Shown: positions 1 to 5,332 of the stretch, in pieces | How positions within the stretch are numbered: position 1 is the first letter of the stretch | Layout: the number at the start of each line of letters is the position of its first letter | From: an uncultured Collinsella sp. | GTDB taxonomy: Bacteria; Actinomycetota; Coriobacteriia; Coriobacteriales; Coriobacteriaceae | Reading direction: 5' to 3' | NCBI GenBank assembly: GCA_900543505.1 | Contig: UQSB01000059.1 | Span: 1 to 11,135 of the forward strand | Length of the DNA: 11,135 nt | Position numbers and translations under genes: made by a program | The notes under the pieces: generated by a model | The model's input: the letters and a program-made list of their open reading frames with translations, nothing else | Database searches by the model: none | Told to the model about the DNA's origin: nothing

Positions 1-369
1 CCGGGCCCTTTTTCTGTGTCAATGCCGGCACACGACAAAACACGCACCCATTTCTTTACCAAAAGCGCGAAATCCACCTTTCGAGGCCCAAAAATAAAGT
101 CCCAAGCGCTAAAAGTGTTCGCCCGATGGCGAAACCACACCTTACCCGACGCTGCTAAATCGTTTTAGCAAGAGCCAGATCGACCGCGTTTTCGGAAGTA
201 TGCGGCAAATTCTGAGACCTCCGAGCACACCCCGTTTTTTCGCAACAAAATGCCTGATAAACTGGCCTCAAAAGCCAGGTCTGCTCACAGGGTTCAGATT
301 TTGCCGCATACTTCCGAATTGACGCTGGCATCGCACGGTCCAAAAGCACATTTCGACCAGGAGGATATC
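1..369. other. Non-coding left flank of the nuclease-like gene
   Basis: This is a gene-free stretch of about 370 bases. Positions 1-190 contain no open frame that looks coding. They do include GGGCCC followed by TTTTT at 3-13, which could be the tail of a terminator cut by the window edge. They also include a short hairpin, TGCTAAA / TTTAGCA, at 153-159 / 164-170 with a 4-nt loop and no T-tract. The inverted repeat at 191-318 is listed separately. No convincing -35/-10 pair was found for the gene at 370. Confidence 0.5.
191..318. repeat. 19-bp perfect inverted repeat with 90-nt spacer
   Basis: TTCGGAAGTATGCGGCAAA at 191-209 is the exact reverse complement of 300-318. The likeness continues inward imperfectly: TTCTGAGACC at 210-219 against GGTTCAGA at 291-298, with a one-base gap, so each arm is about 28 nt. 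The spacer contains a small hairpin, CTGGC / GCCAG (262-266 / 274-278). The right arm ends 51 nt before the ATG at 370. The arms could be two operator sites facing each other, the ends of a small element, or the stem of a leader RNA. No other copy was seen in this window. Confidence 0.75.
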
Positions 370-1443
370 ATGGACCTGACGCTATGCGGTCAATCCGCTT
401 TTTACTATCACCGTATCCCGCCGCAGGTATTAGGGCTTTACCCCGCTATTAGCCTTGGCAATATGGATCGCAGATGTTGCGGCCTCGGAAGTCATGCAGT
501 TGTAAAAGACCTGCTTCACGCACCGCTTCACAGGCTTGTATTCACTCGAGCACAATCCGGGTCGCGAAGCCTGTTTAAATCGCACCTCCTGACCCAAGAG
601 CCGCCTCCCGGGTCGTTTAGGCAAACTGAACATGGATTTGATGTCACGTCGCCCGAGTTTACGCTGCTCAGCCTTGCTACGCAGGTCTCACGCAACCAGT
701 TACTCATGGCTTGCTACGAGATGTGCGGCTCCTTTGCAGTGTTTACGCCCTGCGAGCGAACGCAACAACAACTCGATGAAGCCATTTCGCTTAAGCTCAT
801 TCCATCCAACTGCGGTTGGGAGCGTGTTGTCGACACCAAGGGCAATGACACCAATTTGTGGAAGCGCCCGCCGCTCCTCAGCGCGGCGGATATCGCCGCG
901 TTCGCCAAGCAGGCTGCAGGCCTGCGCGGCGTTAAACAACTGCGCTGGGCGGCCGAGCACATGACGGGGCAGACCGCCTCGCCCTTCGAAGTACAGACCT
1001 CTATGCTTGTCTCGCTCCCCCGCAACGAGGGCGGCATGGGCATCAACATCGCAAACAACGTGCGCATCCCACTTAGCGACGCCGCGCGCTCACTGTATGA
1101 CAAAACCTGCTGCTACGCCGATATCCTCATCGAGAGCAACACCGACAGCATGGGCGTCATCTTGGAATGCCAAGGCCGCTCCGCCCACGATGGCGAAGCC
1201 GCAAGTCTCTCCGATGCCGAGCGCACCACCGCCCTCACAAGCATGGGCTATGACGTTATCCAGATAACCTATGAGCAAATCAAAGACACGAAGAGCTTTA
1301 ACAACATCGCCGAACTCATCCATAAAAAGGCAGGGCTCCCCTACATCCCAAAGACCGATCAGAAACGCACCACCGAAGATGCCCTGCGGCGGGAGCTATT
1401 GGTCGATTGGGATGAGCTGTTCGCCGTCAAGCCGGCCAGCTAG
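370..1443 (+). CDS. Putative DUF559/Vsr-like PD-(D/E)XK nuclease-fold protein
   Basis: This is a 357-residue protein. I chose the ATG at 370 because AGGAGG (359-364) sits 5 nt before it. The frame stays open back to 250, but that would run through the inverted repeat. The N-terminal half (about 1-150) starts MDLTLCGQSAFYYHRIPP and matches nothing I can name firmly; it vaguely recalls AbiEi-type antitoxin/regulator proteins. Residues about 245-305 look like the DUF559/Vsr nuclease core: YADIL with D251, then ILECQG with E266 and Q268, H273, R285, and the closing pattern GYDVIQITYEQI (293-304). Q268 stands where many members have D or K, so catalysis is uncertain. No signal peptide or membrane segment is visible. 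The first part of the gene looks less GC-rich than its neighbours, which could mean recent transfer. It is convergent with the next gene. I am fairly sure that the gene is real and only moderately sure of the fold. Confidence 0.7.
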   Translation: MDLTLCGQSAFYYHRIPPQVLGLYPAISLGNMDRRCCGLGSHAVVKDLLHAPLHRLVFTRAQSGSRSLFKSHLLTQEPPPGSFRQTEHGFDVTSPEFTLLSLATQVSRNQLLMACYEMCGSFAVFTPCERTQQQLDEAISLKLIPSNCGWERVVDTKGNDTNLWKRPPLLSAADIAAFAKQAAGLRGVKQLRWAAEHMTGQTASPFEVQTSMLVSLPRNEGGMGINIANNVRIPLSDAARSLYDKTCCYADILIESNTDSMGVILECQGRSAHDGEAASLSDAERTTALTSMGYDVIQITYEQIKDTKSFNNIAELIHKKAGLPYIPKTDQKRTTEDALRRELLVDWDELFAVKPAS

Positions 1444-2288
1444 CAGCTAGTGATCAGAGGGACTGCGGGGACGTCAGAAGCGGCAACGCGAGTCGCAAAG
1501 CCCACCTCGGTCAGCTCGATGACCTCGGTAAACGTTGCATCGAAAAACTCCTCAGTTAGCAGGCGGTATGGCGGATGATCGGGCTCACCGGGGTTTTCGC
1601 GCACAATCTCGTGCATAACGCCGATGGTCTTGAGCACATACTCCTTATGGATGGGATACTGCCCAAAACGTGCCGCAGCGGTATACAGACGATCGGTCGC
1701 ACGCGGGATGGAAACAATGCCGAGCGTCTTACCAAACCAGTCAAAATCGCCCTGCTTTTTAATGCGGAATTCCTCGCACGGCTTGCCGCCGTGCGCCTCC
1801 AGGTACTGATTCACGCGCGTATTCCATACGGTATCGGCCACCAGATGCGACCAGACGCCCAGCGTTAAATCGAGCAGCGACTGCGCCACATCTTCGGACG
1901 CAAGCGAGAACTCACAGGCGCCGGGACCGGCAACCGGCTCGGCATCCTTGTAGCGCTGGGGATAGTGCACGCGGTTCAGTCGCTCGCGCTCCTCGATAAT
2001 CGAGGTCGCCGCGGCTGGCGCACCGGTGGGCGAACTTTTAAGCAGCGGCGTCACATAGGTATCCCAGAACTCGTGCTCGCGTGGTTTGGGGATAGGCTCG
2101 GGCTTAGCAAAGTGCGTGATGCGGTACGGGATGGGATCGGCAATGCCGGGAACCATGTAGCCCACAAAGATATCCGGAACCACGCAGCCAAACAAAAAGG
2201 CATTGCGGTCGCGCACGCTATCGGCAAGCACGCTAGCACGTGTCAGCAAGCGCTCCGTTTGAGCGATATGAATGTTCCAGCTTGGCAT
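1440..2288 (-). CDS. Zinc-dependent phospholipase C family protein
   Basis: This is a 282-residue protein resembling the zinc-dependent phospholipase C / S1-P1 nuclease fold family (PF00882-like), often annotated only as a hypothetical hydrolase in Gram-positives. Candidate metal ligands are H7 in MPSWNIH, D39 in FGCVVPDI, H59 in ITHF, and H148 and D152 in the WSHLVAD helix. This is the usual order of His and Asp residues for the family. There is no signal peptide, so it is probably cytoplasmic, and the natural substrate is unknown. I chose the start at 2288 because GGGGGTG lies 5 nt before it and because the family typically begins MPxW.H. An in-frame ATG at 2300 is the alternative. The gene lies downstream of the metal-importer ATPase on the same strand with about 80 nt between them, so read-through is possible. 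Its stop overlaps that of the convergent gene by 4 nt. Confidence 0.8.
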   Translation of the reverse strand: MPSWNIHIAQTERLLTRASVLADSVRDRNAFLFGCVVPDIFVGYMVPGIADPIPYRITHFAKPEPIPKPREHEFWDTYVTPLLKSSPTGAPAAATSIIEERERLNRVHYPQRYKDAEPVAGPGACEFSLASEDVAQSLLDLTLGVWSHLVADTVWNTRVNQYLEAHGGKPCEEFRIKKQGDFDWFGKTLGIVSIPRATDRLYTAAARFGQYPIHKEYVLKTIGVMHEIVRENPGEPDHPPYRLLTEEFFDATFTEVIELTEVGFATRVAASDVPAVPLITSC

Positions 2289-2330
2289 AGCCACCCCCAT
2301 AAAAAACCTGGATAACTATACCATCACGGC

Positions 2331-2348
2331 AAAGCCGCGCGGGCGGCT
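2331..2348 (-). terminator. Weak hairpin after the importer ATPase gene
   Basis: On the minus strand, AGCCGC / GCGGCT (6 bp, 4-nt loop) is followed by TTT about 21 nt after the ATPase stop codon. The T-tract is too short for a confident intrinsic terminator. It may only partly separate the importer genes from the phospholipase-like gene. Confidence 0.3.
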
Positions 2349-2368
2349 ACGCATCCTCTACGCAGCAA

Positions 2369-3136
2369 CTATTCCGCAGCACCGCTCTCGGTTCCATACG
2401 ACGGCGAAGGCGCCTCGACCACATGGTGATATCGATCGATATAGATGGCACGGGCCCCCAAGCGGCGCACCAAATCTTGATGGTGCGTACTCATCAAAAC
2501 CGTCTTACCGGCAGCAACGTAGGCCAGCAAAAAGTTGACTACGATGTCGCACGAGTCCTCATCGAGCCCGTTGGTGGGCTCATCGAGCACTAGGATATCG
2601 GGGTTCATCGATACGACCGCCGCCAGCGCAACGCGTTTCTTTTGCCCGCCCGAAAGCTGATAGGGCGAGGCATCGACCAGATCGGCAACCTGGAACAGCT
2701 CCATGGCATCGCGGACGCGGCGCTCGAGCTCGTCTGTCGGCAGCCCCATCTGCGCGGGACCAAAAGCAACTTCCTCGCCCACCGTGGCACAGAACAGCTG
2801 GGCGTCGGCATTCTGGAACACAAAGCCCACGCGCTGATGAAAACGCTGAGCGGCTGCGGAATCCTTGAGATATGCCGCATCGACCACGCGCCCATCGAAC
2901 AGGTACGCACCCGCGTCCGTAAGCTCAAGGCCGTTAATAAGGCGCATGATCGTCGTCTTGCCACAACCGTTAGGACCAAGCAGGGCAACGAGTTCACCAC
3001 GATCGACCTGCAGCGAAACGCCGTCGACCACCGTATGCCCCGTATATGAGAACACCACGTTGCGCAGCTCGATGAGCGGCGCGGCCTCGCCGCCCGCACC
3101 GTTCGTGCCCGCCGCACTATTCATATCGATCGTCAA
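2369..3136 (-). CDS. cbiO: ECF-type metal importer ATP-binding protein (NikO/CbiO)
   Basis: This is the ATPase subunit that powers the nickel/cobalt ECF importer together with the T and M proteins encoded just upstream. The 255-residue protein has every ABC ATPase motif: Walker A GPNGCGKTT (54-62), Q-loop VFQNADAQLF (106-115) typical of the CbiO/EcfA branch, signature LSGGQKKR (161-168), Walker B ILVLDEPTNGLD (181-192) and the switch histidine in STHH (216-219). The start is not certain. A TTG at 3136 has AAGGG 7 nt upstream. The ATG at 3124 is 12 nt further in and would leave the same Shine-Dalgarno too far away. The ATG at 3160 has no proper spacing. A short Gly/Ala-rich leader precedes the first beta strand. 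The gene lies 46 nt after cbiQ, in one operon. The function is certain at the level of ATPase for an ECF metal transporter. Confidence 0.92.
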   Translation of the reverse strand: MTIDMNSAAGTNGAGGEAAPLIELRNVVFSYTGHTVVDGVSLQVDRGELVALLGPNGCGKTTIMRLINGLELTDAGAYLFDGRVVDAAYLKDSAAAQRFHQRVGFVFQNADAQLFCATVGEEVAFGPAQMGLPTDELERRVRDAMELFQVADLVDASPYQLSGGQKKRVALAAVVSMNPDILVLDEPTNGLDEDSCDIVVNFLLAYVAAGKTVLMSTHHQDLVRRLGARAIYIDRYHHVVEAPSPSYGTESGAAE

Positions 3137-3182
3137 AACGTCGCCCTTCCCTATTTGCATCCCCAGCAAGAACCAGCAGCGC

Positions 3183-4025
3183 CTACAGCACGGCGCACAA
3201 CACTGCCAGCAGTGCCACGCCGGCCGCATAGACCGCATCGCGCCAGCCAAACCCGGCGCGCGCGGGCGCCGGATACGCACCGGCAAAGCCACGGCAAAGC
3301 ATAGCCTCGTCCATCGCGTGGCTACATTCCATCGCCTTGATAAACGTCATGCCCATGATACCCGCCAGCGAGTCGGTGCGCGAAAAACCCGCAGGCGCAC
3401 GACCCACACTGCGCAGCATGACCGATTCGCACAGATCGTGCGCCGTGCGTCCCAGCACTTCGATATGCTTGAGCGTCATATCAAACGTAAAGATGACCTC
3501 GTCGGGCAGATGCAACGTCTTGAGCGCCGCCGACATGCGGCTCCAGGTAAGCGTCCATGAAACGCCCAGCACAAGCGACACATTAATGAACGTCTTGAGC
3601 GCGATCTTGAGCATGGCGCCCGCGGCAGAAGCGCCCAGCAGCAGGGCAGGCAGCGCCAAAACCACCGCGAGCCCCGCAGCGCCAAGTGCCGGCACAAAGG
3701 TTGCCCGCAGCCCGCGTACGGGGCGCACGGCAACGAGCACCAGCGCGATAGCCGCCATCAACATCAGATACAGCGGGCTTTGCGTCAGGCACACGCACAG
3801 AACGCAGACGAACATCCCCACCAGGCGCACCGGAGCCGAAACGCAAGAAAGGGCGCGGTCGACCATCGACCCGCCCTCGTGCGCGCCTCCACCCAGGCGA
3901 ACCCGCTCAAGCAGGCTCGCCAGGTGTAGGACATTCTTTTGCATCACACGATGCCGAGCCCCCGCGGGCTCGTATCGCTGCTCGACCGTAAGCCAGCTAG
4001 GCAGCTCGGCTATTGCCATGAGCAC
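3183..4025 (-). CDS. cbiQ: ECF-type metal importer transmembrane T component (NikQ/CbiQ)
   Basis: This 280-residue membrane protein couples ATP hydrolysis by the O subunit to metal movement through the M subunit. Hydrophobic segments lie near residues 68-100, 108-135 and 140-158, with a last one in the final 20 residues. Between them is a charged cytoplasmic region with two coupling motifs of the ECF-T type. The first reads ESVMLRSVG, with Ser in place of the usual Gly after Arg, and the second reads AMLCRGFAG. I chose the GTG start at 4025 because AAGGA lies 5 nt before it; the ATG at 4019 is the alternative. The gene overlaps the end of cbiM by 29 nt, which points to translational coupling. 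An N-terminal cytoplasmic tail of about 60 residues precedes the first membrane segment. Confidence 0.88.
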   Translation of the reverse strand: MLMAIAELPSWLTVEQRYEPAGARHRVMQKNVLHLASLLERVRLGGGAHEGGSMVDRALSCVSAPVRLVGMFVCVLCVCLTQSPLYLMLMAAIALVLVAVRPVRGLRATFVPALGAAGLAVVLALPALLLGASAAGAMLKIALKTFINVSLVLGVSWTLTWSRMSAALKTLHLPDEVIFTFDMTLKHIEVLGRTAHDLCESVMLRSVGRAPAGFSRTDSLAGIMGMTFIKAMECSHAMDEAMLCRGFAGAYPAPARAGFGWRDAVYAAGVALLAVLCAVL

Positions 4026-5082
4026 CGCTTTCCTTGACCGTCAGCGAGACCAGGCGGAATGCGATGGTGAGCACCGCCACGCCAATCACGCCCGAAAGAA
4101 TATACATCGCGGCCTGGCCGGCAAAGCCAAGGCCTTGCTCCTCGGAATAGGCCTGCAGATAATCGCCCGTGGGCAGGGCATCGGCAAAGGTCGGGGTATC
4201 GAGACCGACCGAAGCCTGCAGGCTGTCGTCACCAGCCTCCTGAACGGCGGTCGCGGCGCCTTCAGCGTCCCACTCGCCCCAAGCGTCACCCGTGGCCAGC
4301 AGGCCCAGCGGCGTGGCTACGACAAGCACGGCAACCAAGATGAGCGTGGGGACCAGCGAGGTCTTCTTGGCAGCAGCGTCCTCGGCAGCAAGCTGGCCAT
4401 CGACAGCCTCGGGGCCGACGATAATGCTCGGCGCCGTCTTCTTAATGAAGCCGTAGATGGCGGCCGTCGCCACGCCCTCGATCACGCCGGCAACCAGCAT
4501 ATGCGGGATCAACATGGCCGGAATAGCCACGGACAGCGGGAAGGGGCAGTACAGAGGGGCGCCCGAAGCGTTGGTGAAGAGCATCGGCTGAATACCAAAC
4601 TCGATTGCCGCGCACAGGGCCGCCAGGCACAGGCCGACCCAACCGCTCACGATGGCAGAAACCGAGGTGCCCCAGCTCTTGTCGTGCAGACGGCTGTTGA
4701 GCGCACGGAACACGATAGCAGCGACAAACGGCAGCACAAAGGCCATGTTAAAGCAGTTGGCGCCAAACGACAGAACGCCGCCGTCGCCAAACAGCAGCGC
4801 CTGCAGCGCCAGCGCGACCGAGACAGCGATAGCCGCGGCCTCGGGGCCCAGCAGCAGCGCGATGAGTGCGCCGCCGACGGCGTGACCAGTGGTGCCGCCG
4901 GGCAGCGGCACGTTGAACATCATGAGCAAAAAGGAGAACGCAGCGCAAATACCCAGAAAGGCCATATGCTCGCGATCGAGCGTGGCGCGCACTTTCTTGA
5001 TGCAGTGAACCCATACGGGCACCATCGCCACCGCCATAACGGCATCGGTCTGCGGGGACAGGTAGTTATCTGGAATGTGCAT
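3997..5082 (-). CDS. cbiM: Nickel/cobalt ECF substrate-capture protein NikM/CbiM with fused N-like tail
   Basis: This 361-residue inner-membrane protein binds the metal ion. The mature N-terminus MHIPDNYLSP supplies Met1 and His2, and His67 in GGTTGHAVGG is at the position of the metal ligand known from NikM. NxxxMAF (109-115) and PHMLVAGVIEG (193-203) are further family signatures. The core ends near residue 216. A tail follows with a membrane segment (about 243-263), the motif GDAWGEWD (265-272), an acidic extracytoplasmic stretch, and a last membrane segment (about 327-352). This layout resembles a fused CbiN/NikN subunit, and no separate cbiN gene is present. The start at 5082 is well supported: GGGAGG at 5088-5093 is 5 nt away, and MHIP must be the true N-terminus. 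It is the first gene of the M-Q-O operon. The upstream NikR-type site suggests nickel rather than cobalt, although the standard name is cbiM. Confidence 0.93.
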   Translation of the reverse strand: MHIPDNYLSPQTDAVMAVAMVPVWVHCIKKVRATLDREHMAFLGICAAFSFLLMMFNVPLPGGTTGHAVGGALIALLLGPEAAAIAVSVALALQALLFGDGGVLSFGANCFNMAFVLPFVAAIVFRALNSRLHDKSWGTSVSAIVSGWVGLCLAALCAAIEFGIQPMLFTNASGAPLYCPFPLSVAIPAMLIPHMLVAGVIEGVATAAIYGFIKKTAPSIIVGPEAVDGQLAAEDAAAKKTSLVPTLILVAVLVVATPLGLLATGDAWGEWDAEGAATAVQEAGDDSLQASVGLDTPTFADALPTGDYLQAYSEEQGLGFAGQAAMYILSGVIGVAVLTIAFRLVSLTVKESGAHGNSRAA

Positions 5083-5139
5083 ATACGCCTCCCGGTTGCC
5101 GGCACATGGGATTGCAGCGCCGCTTGAACCATTTCATCA

Positions 5140-5167
5140 GTGTTACGAGCTAGATGATTCGTAACAC
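5140..5167. promoter_or_regulatory. NikR-type operator GTGTTAC-N14-GTAACAC
   Basis: A perfect dyad, GTGTTACGA / TCGTAACAC (5140-5148 / 5159-5167), has a 10-nt spacer. Read as GTGTTAC-N14-GTAACAC, it matches the NikR operator family GTGTTAC-N13/14-GTAACAC described for some bacteria. It lies 58 nt upstream of the metal-importer start codon. No T-tract follows it, so it is not a terminator. Nickel-loaded NikR would repress the operon here. The nikR gene itself is not in the window, so the regulator is inferred. Confidence 0.75.
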
Positions 5168-5177
5168 GCCGCAGGCT

Positions 5178-5183
5178 ATGATA
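5178..5183 (-). promoter_or_regulatory. Possible -10 box of the metal-importer operon
   Basis: On the minus strand TATCAT (4 of 6 with TATAAT) lies just upstream of the NikR-type dyad. A poor -35 candidate, TTGTGG, sits 16 nt further upstream, inside the pheT terminator. Transcription would then start near 5170, next to the operator. An alternative, TTGCTA with TACGAA, would put the -10 inside the operator. Both are weak. Confidence 0.3.
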
Positions 5184-5184
5184 G

Positions 5185-5223
5185 CAAAACGGCGCGCCGC
5201 CACAAAAGCAGCACGCCGTTTTG
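5185..5223 (-). terminator. Rho-independent terminator of pheST
   Basis: This is a 16-bp stem (5185-5200 with 5208-5223) closed by a 7-nt loop. On the minus strand it begins CAAAACGGCG and ends CGCCGTTTTG, so an A-tract pairs with the U-tract. Two pairs (5198/5210 and 5195/5213) are G-U in minus-strand RNA but C-A mismatches in plus-strand RNA. The hairpin therefore evolved for minus-strand transcripts. It stands about 110 nt after the pheT stop and just before the importer operon. Confidence 0.85.
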
Positions 5224-5332
5224 TAATGCGCGTGTCATATATGCAGGGTCAGCGATGCCTTATTCCGAACACCGCGGTCGCGCAGAGCTCCGCAGCAACC
5301 GCCATCAGGCCCTACGCCCCCCATCGCAAGCC

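Noticed and set aside
250..369. N-terminal extension of the nuclease-like gene from the ATG at 250
   Set aside because: It would translate through the inverted repeat, and the strong AGGAGG at 359-364 serves the ATG at 370.
3337..5127. 596-residue plus-strand open frame opposite the metal-importer genes
   Set aside because: It is antisense to cbiM and cbiQ, rich in Arg, His and Gln low-complexity sequence, has no recognisable domain, and arises from high-GC codon bias on the other strand.
5083..5332. Cobalamin riboswitch upstream of cbiM
   Set aside because: I looked for a B12-box and the typical folded core and saw neither; the space is taken by a terminator and a protein-operator-like dyad.
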